A DNA stretch of 5,358 nucleotides from Methylomonas sp. (lineage in GTDB: Bacteria > Pseudomonadota > Gammaproteobacteria > Methylococcales > Methylomonadaceae): NCBI GenBank assembly GCA_026988195.1, contig JALSLS010000003.1, positions 1-5,358 on the forward strand. Reading direction: 5' to 3'. The notes under the pieces were generated by a model. The model saw nothing but the letters and a program-made list of their open reading frames with translations. It ran no database searches and was not told the origin of the DNA. Positions 1 through 5,358 of this stretch are shown here, one piece after another. Numbering within the stretch: the stretch's first letter is position 1; each line of letters begins with the position of its first letter. Position numbers and translations under genes: made by a program.

Positions 1-523
1 AATCTGTATCATCAACAGAATGATCCCCTTCGATTTGGGTGACAGCATATTCTAACTCGCGTAACGAACTGATGGGAGGAGCCGCTAAATTATTATTGTT
101 ATCAACAAACTCTCCTTCAAGACTTCGTTTAAAACGTAAACCCCCCATTCGGTATTGATCATGCACACCAAGAAGATAATCTACCTCCATCAGTAACTTG
201 GGTTTTCGTTGTTCTTGTTTAGCCATCACGGCTTCACGGCGTTTCATGAGAAGTCGTCCCCAGCGATCTGGGCAAGAGTCTAAGAAAGTTCGAAAGTTAT
301 TATCACTGCTATATTGTCGCCCACTGAAAAGTTGTAACTCTGGGTCAATTTGTAAGGCATAGGGCGAATCTAGCCACTCGGGGGAATAGATAAAACTAAA
401 CAGTTCTTTATTGCGAATAACAGATGTTGTGAGTTTACCAATCAGCTGAGCTTCTGTTTCGGGGTGGGGGTTATCAAGAACGTCCAGAATCCAGTCTGCA
501 AAGACCCAAACATCAGTTTCCAT
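1..523 (-). CDS. hipA: HipA-family serine/threonine kinase toxin, N-terminal part (cut by window edge)
   Basis: The minus-strand frame opens at 523 with METDVWVFADW and stays open for 174 codons to the left edge, so the C-terminal kinase core is not visible. HipA toxins are protein kinases that phosphorylate translation components (GltX in E. coli) and arrest growth until restrained by HipB. Family marks seen here are DSCPDRWGRLLM at residues 82-93, matching the usual DS-x-PDRWG signature but with Cys where Leu is usual, and LLGVHDQYRMGGLRF at about 117-131, matching the family L-x-x-V-x-D-x-x-R-x-G-x-L-R-F block. The autophosphorylated serine loop and catalytic Asp would lie beyond the window, so intactness cannot be judged. 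The start overlaps the hipB stop by 11 bp and has an AAAAGGA ribosome site about 7 nt upstream, which implies translational coupling. The family call is firm; activity is inferred. Confidence 0.9.
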   Translation of the reverse strand, partial: METDVWVFADWILDVLDNPHPETEAQLIGKLTTSVIRNKELFSFIYSPEWLDSPYALQIDPELQLFSGRQYSSDNNFRTFLDSCPDRWGRLLMKRREAVMAKQEQRKPKLLMEVDYLLGVHDQYRMGGLRFKRSLEGEFVDNNNNLAAPPISSLRELEYAVTQIEGDHSVDDTD

Positions 524-827
524 TGGACTGTCCTTTTAATAAAGCAGCATCTTGTATTTTACGACCAAGCTCATCATCTTGAGCGACTTTTGATAGGTCG
601 TTTTCAAGGTTTAATACGCCAAGAACAACCTGATAATGTCCAATTGAAACACTGCCTTCACCTCTTTCAATTTTACCTAGCGTGACACGACTCAGCCCCG
701 TTCTCTCTGATACGAGCTTTTGTGTTAATTTTCTACGTTTACGTGCAAGTTTTATATTTTCCCCTAGGATTTTAAGCGCATCTTTTTGTTTGGGGAAAAG
801 TGTTGCACGTCGATTGTAATTTTTCAT
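513..827 (-). CDS. hipB: HipB-like XRE-family antitoxin and repressor
   Basis: This 104-residue basic protein has an XRE/Cro-type helix-turn-helix at about residues 21-75. The recognition region reads TQKLVSERTGLSRVTLGKIE, followed by RGEGSVSIGHYQVVLGVL. The tail DDELGRKIQDAALL (84-97) resembles the C-terminal segment of stand-alone HipB partners. In this family the protein binds HipA to neutralise it and represses the shared promoter. An 11-bp overlap with the hipA-like gene downstream supports this pairing. The ATG at 827 is chosen here. A GTG at 836 in the same frame would add MCFM's first three residues, but it lies inside the proposed operator. Neither start has a strong ribosome site, so the start is uncertain while the family is not. 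The order antitoxin-then-toxin is the usual one for hipBA. Confidence 0.88.
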   Translation of the reverse strand: MKNYNRRATLFPKQKDALKILGENIKLARKRRKLTQKLVSERTGLSRVTLGKIERGEGSVSIGHYQVVLGVLNLENDLSKVAQDDELGRKIQDAALLKGQSNGN

Positions 828-832
828 AAAGC

Positions 833-875
833 ACACTATACTTTTTAATATTTGCTAATATGTAAATTATAGTGT
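833..875. promoter_or_regulatory. Candidate HipB operator: inverted repeat ACACTATA / TATAGTGT
   Basis: ACACTATA at 833-840 and its exact reverse complement TATAGTGT at 868-875 are separated by 27 bp, about 35 bp centre to centre. One arm covers the -10 box of the hipB promoter and the other covers the start-codon region. E. coli HipB also uses palindromic operators over its own promoter, though with a different sequence (TATCC-N8-GGATA). Binding by this HipB is inferred from position and symmetry. Confidence 0.45.
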
Positions 876-893
876 TCTTTTTATTTTTTGCAA
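866..893 (-). promoter_or_regulatory. Predicted sigma-70 promoter of the hipBA operon
   Basis: Reading the minus strand, TTGCAA (893-888) is followed after 16 nt by a perfect TATAAT (871-866). Transcription would start near 859, giving a leader of about 30 nt before the ATG at 827. The -10 box is overlapped by an arm of the inverted repeat at 833-875, as expected for a self-repressed toxin-antitoxin promoter. This is predicted from sequence only. Confidence 0.6.
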
Positions 894-955
894 GTTTTTA
901 GTTTTTTTCAGTCAAAGTAAGTAGTTATATATTAAGACCTATAATTAATTTTGAA

Positions 956-973
956 TATAGGCTATTACCTATA
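956..973. repeat. Short inverted repeat TATAGG-CTATTA-CCTATA in the divergent region
   Basis: The 6-bp arms TATAGG (956-961) and CCTATA (968-973) are exact complements, and a further CCTATA lies at 938-943. They sit midway between the two divergent operons. They could be part of a regulatory site, but the arms are short and the region is very AT-rich, so this may be chance. Confidence 0.25.
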
Positions 974-1032
974 AGTTCGTATCAATAATTCTAAAAGAAG
1001 ATTAAATTCTTCATAATTTAATGTATGTAGAT

Positions 1033-1081
1033 ATATTTTGTATAGTTAATCGGAAAAAATGCGTTTAACTATACAAAATAT
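1033..1081. promoter_or_regulatory. Candidate AbiEi operator: 17-bp perfect inverted repeat before abiEi
   Basis: The left arm ATATTTTGTATAGTTAA (1033-1049) and the right arm TTAACTATACAAAATAT (1065-1081) are exact reverse complements with a 15-nt spacer, and their centres are 32 bp apart (about three helical turns). The repeat ends just before the abiEi start. AbiEi proteins are known to repress abiE by cooperative binding to inverted repeats in the promoter, so this is very likely the autoregulatory site. Promoter boxes are less clear. One option is TTAATC (1046-1051), 18 nt, then TATACA (1070-1075) inside the right arm. Another is the extended -10 TGCTATGCT at 1081-1089. Confidence 0.65.
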
Positions 1082-1096
1082 GCTATGCTTTGTGAC

Positions 1097-1738
1097 ATGA
1101 ATCATCTGGAATCATTATCTAACCCTGTTATCAACCATGCAACTCTTGTATCAGTTCTGGGTAGCTATGCACGACCTAATGATAAAATAAGTGATCTCAT
1201 AGAAAAACATCAAATCGTTCCTCTGAAACGTGGCTTGTATCTTATTGCGGACTCTTATCAGTCTTCACGGGAGTTGATTGCCAATCATTTACATGGGCCA
1301 AGCTATGTTTCAAGGCAATGGGCTTTAAGTTACTATGGCTTGCTTACAGAACGAGTATCCGTTGTTACGTCTATGTGTATTGGTCGTTCACGGCTAGTAG
1401 AAACACCTCAAGGAGATTTTCATTACCAAGCTATTCCTGCTTCTTATTATTCAATAGGAATAGATAGTATTCAGCAAGACAAAATAGCATTTATGATGGC
1501 AACACCTGAAAAAGCTTTGGCGGATTTGCTGGTTTCTACCCGCAAGTTACGCATCCAATCTTCAAATGCCATGATGAGCTATTTAGAGGATGATTTACGA
1601 CTTGATAGTGATGATCTAATAAAATTAGAGGCTTCTTATTTTTATGATTTTGCACAGCAAGGTTACAAATCAAAACTGCTTGTTTTCCTAGGTAAAGCCA
1701 TAGAAGGTTTGTCAGAATTAAGGATTAGCAATGATTGA
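1097..1738 (+). CDS. abiEi: AbiEi family antitoxin and autorepressor (type IV toxin-antitoxin)
   Basis: A protein of 213 residues from the ATG at 1097, or 217 from an in-frame ATG at 1085. The N-terminal part is a winged helix-turn-helix domain ending in VPLKRGLYLIAD, the usual K-x-G-x-Y strand of AbiEi and related transcriptional regulators. Then come GPSYVSRQWALSYYGLL and MATPEKALADLLVS, both conserved blocks of the AbiEi antitoxin domain. AbiEi counters AbiEii without a stable complex (type IV behaviour) and represses its own operon through inverted repeats; such a repeat ends at 1081. The gene overlaps the toxin gene by 8 bp. Neither start has a Shine-Dalgarno sequence. If the extended -10 at 1081-1089 is used, the message would begin close to 1097 and be leaderless. 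Family call firm, exact start uncertain. Confidence 0.9.
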   Translation: MNHLESLSNPVINHATLVSVLGSYARPNDKISDLIEKHQIVPLKRGLYLIADSYQSSRELIANHLHGPSYVSRQWALSYYGLLTERVSVVTSMCIGRSRLVETPQGDFHYQAIPASYYSIGIDSIQQDKIAFMMATPEKALADLLVSTRKLRIQSSNAMMSYLEDDLRLDSDDLIKLEASYFYDFAQQGYKSKLLVFLGKAIEGLSELRISND

Positions 1739-2597
1739 TACTATGTTAAGCACGATGCTCAAGCGTTATTCGATTAACACGGCAGATGATTACTATCAGG
1801 CATTGCGTGAAATTATGCAGGAGATAGCATTAGCGGGGCTATATCGTGGGGGATTCTTTGAAAAGGCTGCTTTTTATGGCGGTACTGCTTTGCGAATATT
1901 TTATAAGCTTGATCGTTTCTCTGAGGATCTTGATTTTTCATTGCTCAAGACTGATAAAGATTTTTCACTTGATCCTTATTTTTCTGCAATAGAAAAGGAG
2001 TTTCATGCATTGGGTATTGATGTTGATATTAAAACCAAACAGAAAAAACAGAAGACGGCTGTGGAATCAGCATTTTTAAAAAGTGATACCAGTGTTCATG
2101 TTTTGCAACTTCAAAGTAGCCATCAAGCATGGGCAACTAAAGCTAAAGGTCCCATTAAAATAAAGTTTGAAGTGGATACTCAACCACCTTTAGGGTTTGC
2201 TACTGAAGAAAAATTATTATTACAGCCTTTTTCTTTTTATGTGAAGTGCTACAAAATGCCTGATCTCTTTGCAGGTAAGCTTCATGCATTACTCTACCGT
2301 AGCTGGAAGAATCGTATCAAAGGTCGTGATTGGTATGATTTTGAATGGTATATCCGTCAAGACTCCCCAGTTCATTTAGAACACTTTTTACAACGAGCAC
2401 ATCAAAGTGGTGATTTAATCGGTCAAAATAGCATTACCCTTCAAGATATTAAGATGCTACTACAACAACGTATTCAAGAAATAGATTTTGAACAGGCAAA
2501 GCAGGATGTATTTCCATTTGTGAGCAATAGTAATGTGCTGGAACTATGGTCGCAGAAGTATTTTGCTGAGTTAGTATTGCGACTAACAATATCTTAG
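1731..2597 (+). CDS. abiEii: AbiEii family nucleotidyltransferase toxin (type IV toxin-antitoxin, phage abortive infection)
   Basis: This 288-residue protein has the length and all four motifs expected of AbiEii/DUF1814 nucleotidyltransferases. Motif I is FYGGTALRIFYKLDRFSEDLDFS, with G50-G51-T52 and the metal-binding pair D66 and D68. Motif II is KIKFEVD (D149). Motif III is the lysine in DLFAGKLHAL (K183). Motif IV is RIKGRDWYDFEWY (R199, D200, D203). Family members halt growth; the related MenT toxins add nucleotides to tRNA acceptor ends, so tRNA is a plausible but unproven target. In phage infection the system causes abortive infection. An AAGGA ribosome site lies about 7 nt before the ATG at 1731, inside the end of abiEi, so the two are translated together from one message. 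No catalytic residue is missing, so the toxin looks functional. Confidence 0.93.
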   Translation: MIDTMLSTMLKRYSINTADDYYQALREIMQEIALAGLYRGGFFEKAAFYGGTALRIFYKLDRFSEDLDFSLLKTDKDFSLDPYFSAIEKEFHALGIDVDIKTKQKKQKTAVESAFLKSDTSVHVLQLQSSHQAWATKAKGPIKIKFEVDTQPPLGFATEEKLLLQPFSFYVKCYKMPDLFAGKLHALLYRSWKNRIKGRDWYDFEWYIRQDSPVHLEHFLQRAHQSGDLIGQNSITLQDIKMLLQQRIQEIDFEQAKQDVFPFVSNSNVLELWSQKYFAELVLRLTIS

Positions 2598-2635
2598 CCC
2601 AAAAAAGAGTTTTCACTGTAGTAATGTTAAGTCGT

Positions 2636-2664
2636 CAGTTGCTTATCTAACTGTGTTATTTTTA
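2636..2664 (+). terminator. Weak candidate terminator after abiEii
   Basis: CAGTT (2636-2640) can pair with AACTG (2649-2653) around an eight-base loop, followed by the T-rich TGTTATTTTTA. The stem is only five base pairs and AT-rich, so this is a weak call. It is the only hairpin plus T-run seen downstream of the abiE operon. Confidence 0.22.
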
Positions 2665-2690
2665 CTGAAATAGGCTTTAGTTTTCATTTA

Positions 2691-2743
2691 ATAATACGAG
2701 AAAAGACATGCCATAATACGAGTTATACTGGGAGATAATACGA
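2691..2743. repeat. Three iteron-like direct repeats ATAATACGA with a 22-bp period
   Basis: ATAATACGA occurs at 2691-2699, 2713-2721 and 2735-2743. The first two copies extend to ATAATACGAG. Start-to-start spacing is exactly 22 bp both times, about two helical turns, and the 12-13 bases between copies are not conserved. This puts all three cores on one face of the DNA, the arrangement seen in plasmid iterons, multi-site operators and transposon-end binding sites. They lie between the convergent ends of abiEii and topB, where no promoter is needed by either gene. The binding protein is unknown and no replication initiator gene is in the window. Confidence 0.7.
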
Positions 2744-2761
2744 AAAAAATGCTGATGCTTT

Positions 2762-4981
2762 TTATAAAATAGGTTTCCCAGACTTATCCTGAGCGGTAAA
2801 TTTACAGCCTTCTTTATAGCCACTGCATCCCCAGAACTTCCCATTTTTACCCGCTATTTGCCTGAGTTGTTTGCCACATTGAGGGCAAGGAATGTTTGAT
2901 TCGGCGTTTGATTTGCTTTTTACTGCTTTTGTTGAAGCTTTTTTTGATGAAAAGGCTTTACGCTTTTTGCCAGGCTTGCCTCGGCTATCAGCTGCGGTAT
3001 GTTTGCAGCTTCGGTCACTACAAACCCAGAAGAATCCTTTTTTGCCTTTAATGCGTCGCAGGGCGCTATGGCAGCTTGGGCAAAGGTGTTTTGCGGTTGC
3101 TTTAATATTCATGCGGCTGTTATTTTCTAATTCAAAAGTAACGAGCCGTTGCAGGAATCTTTTTTGTGAGGCGATAAAGTCATCCATTGAGACTTTGCCA
3201 GTGGCAATGGATTCTAAAGACTGTTCCCATAGGGCGGTTGTACCTGGTGATTTAACCGCCTCTGGCAAGGCATTAATTAAGCTACGCCCAGCATCGGATG
3301 AATGCAGGTATTTACCTTGTTTTACAAGTAATGCACGTTTAAGCAGCACTTCAAAAATATTGGGGCGGGTTGCCACCGTGCCGATGCCTGTGGTTTCTTT
3401 TAAAATCTTTTTAAGTTTGGGGTCTGTTACCTCTCGCGCCACATTTTCCATTGCTTTAGAGAGTGTGCCTTCTGTGTAGCGGGCAGGGGGTTTGGTCTTT
3501 TTTTCTTGAATGTCTGCATCAATCACAGGGATTTTATCCCCTTTCTTTACCTGAGGTAAGGCTTGTTCCGTGCTGTTTTTCTCCTTACTTTCATTGTCAC
3601 TTTTATTTTTACTATTTCTCGCCAATATCGACTTAAATCCATCAACAATCGTTACACGTCCCGTTGCTTTAAACGACTCACCTGCTATCTCTAAAAATAT
3701 AGTGGTTTGATCATACTCATGAATAGGGTAAAACTGAGCAAGATAGTAGCGACAAATCTCATCATAGACTTTCGTTTCGATGTCAGACATCTTTGAAAAA
3801 TTAGCGGCTACGGTGGTGGGGATAATGGCATGGTGAGCGGTAATCTTTTTATCATTCCAGACACGCGAACGCCGTGATGAATCAGCACCATCCACCCATT
3901 GTTTTAAGCTGGGTTGTTGTTCCAGATGTTTGAAAATAGCGCCAATATCACTGATCTGTGATTTAGGGAGATATTGACAGTCTGAACGAGGATAACTGGT
4001 GACTTTGTGTGTTTCATACAAACTTTGCGCAATATCCAACACCTGCTTCGCCCCTAAACCAAAGGCTTTGTCACAAAATTGTGTCAAGGTAGAAAGCGAA
4101 AAAGGCAACGGTGTGTTCTGCTTGCGTCGCTCTTTTTTAAAGGCGGTAACGATGCCTGATAATTCCTTATTATTATCAGTCGCTCCCTCAGCCCCTTTGA
4201 GTTGTTGGAACAAGGTCATAGCCGATGATTGATTGATACAGCGGCCATCTTCATCCGTTAGTTTTTCATTGGGTAGCCACTTTGCCTTAAATGGCTGGTC
4301 ATCAGCATGACGCATGATGGCATACACATCCCAAAAATCTGTTGCGATAAAATTCTCAATCAATAAATCCCGATCAACCACCATTCGTAGTGTGGGCGTT
4401 TGAACACGACCCACCGATAACACACCATCATAACCCGCTTGTTTCGCTTTTAAGGTATAAAGCCTTGTCAGATTCATACCCACAAGCCAATCACCGCGAG
4501 AACGCGCTAAACCTGCATAATACAAATCAACGGTAGATTCACTCGTTCTGGTTTTGGCTAAGGCGCGTTTAATGGAGGTATCATCCAAAGCGGATAACCA
4601 AAGCCGTGAAATTTTGCCTTTAAATTTAGCGGCATCCAACATCTCACGTGCAATCACTTCACCTTCTCGGTCGGCATCTGTTGCAATCACCACATGCTTA
4701 GCTTGCTTGATCAGTTTGATAATAATGTTGTATTGCTTTTTGGTTTGTTTTTTTACCTTATTTTTCCAATGATCAGGATGAATCGGCAAGGTATCGAATG
4801 ACCAACGCTTTAACGACTTATCATAATCATCAGGATTAGCCATCTCAACCAAATGACCAATACACCACGTGACAATCAACGCATTGTCTTTTTTTAAACA
4901 ACCCTCAGCGCGTGAGTTTGCACCTAGCACTCTGGCAATATCTCTACCTTGAGAAGGCTTTTCGCATAAATAGAGTTTCAT
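2762..4981 (-). CDS. topB: DNA topoisomerase III (TopB-like, type IA) with two C-terminal zinc modules
   Basis: A complete 739-residue type IA topoisomerase, which passes one DNA strand through a transient break in another and decatenates replication or transfer intermediates. The Toprim domain starts MKLYLCEKPSQGRDIARVLG with the acidic residue E7, and the D-x-D-x-E motif is TDADREGE (D102, D104). The active-site tyrosine is Y330 in KVTSYPRSD (E. coli TopB Y328). VLSVGRVQTPTL (187-198) and GIGTVATRP (532-540) are typical core motifs. A lysine-rich variable insert spans about 454-487. The tail has two C4 modules, C634/C637/C654/C659 and C699/C702/C719/C726, joined by a basic Ser/Lys linker. 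E. coli TopB is shorter (653). The start has only a weak ribosome site. A possible promoter is TTGACC (5042-5037) with a poor -10 18 nt on. TopB forms of this kind occur on chromosomes and on conjugative elements; which applies is open. Confidence 0.95.
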   Translation of the reverse strand: MKLYLCEKPSQGRDIARVLGANSRAEGCLKKDNALIVTWCIGHLVEMANPDDYDKSLKRWSFDTLPIHPDHWKNKVKKQTKKQYNIIIKLIKQAKHVVIATDADREGEVIAREMLDAAKFKGKISRLWLSALDDTSIKRALAKTRTSESTVDLYYAGLARSRGDWLVGMNLTRLYTLKAKQAGYDGVLSVGRVQTPTLRMVVDRDLLIENFIATDFWDVYAIMRHADDQPFKAKWLPNEKLTDEDGRCINQSSAMTLFQQLKGAEGATDNNKELSGIVTAFKKERRKQNTPLPFSLSTLTQFCDKAFGLGAKQVLDIAQSLYETHKVTSYPRSDCQYLPKSQISDIGAIFKHLEQQPSLKQWVDGADSSRRSRVWNDKKITAHHAIIPTTVAANFSKMSDIETKVYDEICRYYLAQFYPIHEYDQTTIFLEIAGESFKATGRVTIVDGFKSILARNSKNKSDNESKEKNSTEQALPQVKKGDKIPVIDADIQEKKTKPPARYTEGTLSKAMENVAREVTDPKLKKILKETTGIGTVATRPNIFEVLLKRALLVKQGKYLHSSDAGRSLINALPEAVKSPGTTALWEQSLESIATGKVSMDDFIASQKRFLQRLVTFELENNSRMNIKATAKHLCPSCHSALRRIKGKKGFFWVCSDRSCKHTAADSRGKPGKKRKAFSSKKASTKAVKSKSNAESNIPCPQCGKQLRQIAGKNGKFWGCSGYKEGCKFTAQDKSGKPIL

Positions 4982-5135
4982 ATTCGTTCGGCGAGTTAAT
5001 CGAAAGGGTGATGATACACTGCTCTCATTTACAAAAGGTCAAAAAAGGGCGGGGGTGGCAAATAAACACACAGGGTAAATCAAAACCACCGTAGGGCCGG
5101 TTGAAGTTTACGCAAGCGACCATTCTATGACTAAA

Positions 5136-5168
5136 TGTAGGTTGGATAAGCGATAGCGCCATCCGACA
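5136..5168. repeat. REP-like palindromic element
   Basis: On the minus strand it reads TGTCGGATGG at one end and TTATCCAACCTACA at the other, which resembles the enterobacterial REP layout of GCCGGATG...CTTATCC..CCTAC. The hairpin pairs GTTGGAT (5141-5147) with ATCCGAC (5161-5167), with one G-T wobble. An inner stem GCG (5150-5152) pairs with CGC (5157-5159) around ATAG. Only one copy is present here, so its status as a dispersed repeat is inferred from shape. Confidence 0.55.
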
Positions 5169-5214
5169 TGAACATGTTAAACAGCAGTGAGCCCAATGGC
5201 AGCAGAATTTTATG

Positions 5215-5233
5215 GGACTTAATCAGTATCACC
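5215..5233 (+). mobile_element. Probable right-end inverted repeat of a second, truncated IS5-like element
   Basis: Read on the minus strand from 5233, the sequence GGTGATACTGATTAAGTCC matches the left end of the neighbouring IS at 15 of 19 positions, including 12 in a row (CTGATTAAGTCC). It begins with GG directly beside TTAA, as the other end does, so it looks like the outward-facing right end of a related IS. No transposase reading frame precedes it: stop codons and the REP-like element lie just upstream. The internal part is therefore missing or very short, and the inner boundary cannot be placed. Confidence 0.5.
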
Positions 5234-5237
5234 TTAA

Positions 5238-5358
5238 GGAATTCCTGATTAAGTCCAAGAATCATGAGAAAATAGCATAATCCAAAGAAAGGGGTTATTC
5301 AATGAAACAACAAAGCTTTGCCAGCCTGGCCTACGACAATAAGAAAATCACCACGAAG
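5238..5358 (+). mobile_element. IS5-family insertion sequence, left end (continues past window)
   Basis: The left terminal repeat is GGAATTCCTGATTAAGTCC (5238-5256), starting with GG like IS5 itself and placed 64 bp before the transposase start, close to the IS5 arrangement. It is preceded by TTAA (5234-5237), which fits the YTAR target preference of the IS5 subgroup. The other end and the second copy of the target site lie outside the window, so the duplication cannot be confirmed. Confidence 0.65.
5302..5358 (+). CDS. IS5-family transposase, first 19 residues (cut by window edge)
   Basis: The frame starts at ATG 5302 and reads MKQQSFASLAYDNKKITTK to the right edge. This matches the usual start of IS5-group DDE transposases, of the type MKQ-x-[ST]-F-A followed by a lysine/arginine-rich stretch. 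A GAAAGGGG ribosome site lies about 7 nt upstream. IS5 transposases cut at the element's inverted repeats and insert it at YTAR-like targets. The catalytic DDE residues would lie downstream, so whether the copy is intact is unknown. The call rests on the short N-terminus plus the correctly placed terminal repeat and ribosome site. Confidence 0.68.
   Translation, partial: MKQQSFASLAYDNKKITTK

Larger units (their letters stand above)
4982..5301. other. Gene-free region between topB and the IS transposase
   Basis: These 320 bases carry no credible coding region. From left to right they hold the upstream region of topB (to about 5045), a G-rich run at 5047-5058, an unassigned stretch, the REP-like hairpin at 5136-5168, a possible IS right-end remnant ending at 5233, and the left end of an IS5-like element from 5238. 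A short open frame that starts inside topB and crosses this region shows no family features. Confidence 0.6.

Noticed and set aside
464..685. Plus-strand open frame opposite hipB and the start of hipA
   Set aside because: It is antisense to two recognised genes, has no family features and no clear ribosome site.
1001..1022. ATTAAAT / ATTTAAT inverted repeat in the divergent region
   Set aside because: Seven A/T-only bases per arm are expected by chance in DNA this AT-rich.
2691..2743. The three phased repeats as a small CRISPR array
   Set aside because: Repeats of 9-10 bp with 12-13 bp spacers are far too short, and there are no cas genes or leader.
2743..2765. A-run / T-run around GCATCAGC as a topB terminator
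   Set aside because: The central bases do not pair beyond two G-C pairs, leaving no stable hairpin before the T-run.
2892..3479. Long plus-strand open frame (195 codons) inside topB
   Set aside because: It lies fully antisense to conserved topoisomerase domains, and its translation is only a reflection of that coding sequence.
5047..5058. G-rich run as a quadruplex-forming site upstream of topB
   Set aside because: The G-tracts are too few and too unevenly spaced within a short distance to support it.
4912..5094. Small plus-strand frame crossing the start of topB
   Set aside because: It begins inside topB, has no recognisable domain and runs through non-coding sequence, so it is likely chance.
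5177..5237. TTAA at both ends of 5181-5233, suggesting a 53-bp mini-element with target duplication
   Set aside because: The left boundary has no terminal repeat matching the right one, and TTAA is a frequent tetramer in such DNA.
5215..5256. 12-bp perfect inverted repeat read as an intrinsic terminator
   Set aside because: There is no T-run after the second arm, and the right arm sits at the expected place of an IS5 terminal repeat, so IS ends explain it better.

Overview
The window looks like an accessory region of a gammaproteobacterial chromosome or integrative element. The DNA is AT-rich, especially between genes. The proteins belong to families common in gammaproteobacteria: HipBA, AbiE, a TopB-type topoisomerase III and an IS5-group transposase. 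A REP-like hairpin near the right end resembles the enterobacterial REP layout. The organism itself cannot be named from this sequence.

Layout. From 1 to 827, on the minus strand, lie a HipB-like antitoxin/repressor and the first 174 residues of a HipA-family kinase toxin, which runs off the left edge. The two overlap by 11 bp. Between 828 and about 1096 is an AT-rich divergent control region. It holds a hipB promoter whose -10 box is overlapped by one arm of an inverted repeat, and on the other side a 17-bp perfect inverted repeat directly in front of abiEi. From 1097 to 2597, on the plus strand, is a type IV toxin-antitoxin pair of the AbiE class, overlapping by 8 bp: the AbiEi winged-helix antitoxin and the AbiEii nucleotidyltransferase toxin. 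So two unrelated toxin-antitoxin modules stand back to back and share one control region.

From 2598 to 2761 is a convergent intergenic stretch with three copies of ATAATACGA spaced exactly 22 bp apart. This iteron-like array is the least explained feature here. From 2762 to 4981, on the minus strand, is a complete type IA topoisomerase (TopB-like) with a Toprim domain, the active-site tyrosine and two C-terminal four-cysteine zinc modules. From 4982 to 5301 there is no gene, but there is a REP-like hairpin and then two insertion-sequence ends facing away from each other across a TTAA tetranucleotide. The rightward end belongs to an IS5-like element whose transposase starts at 5302 and leaves the window.

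How the genes work together. The clearest biological theme is growth control and phage defence. AbiE is a known abortive-infection system and HipBA a known persistence module, and both appear to repress themselves through palindromes in the shared intergenic region. TopB next to toxin-antitoxin modules and IS ends fits a mobile or integrated element, but no integrase, relaxase or attachment site is visible in the window. Nothing here proves a new system. The observations most worth following up are the phased repeats at 2691-2743, the paired operators and the IS-IS junction.
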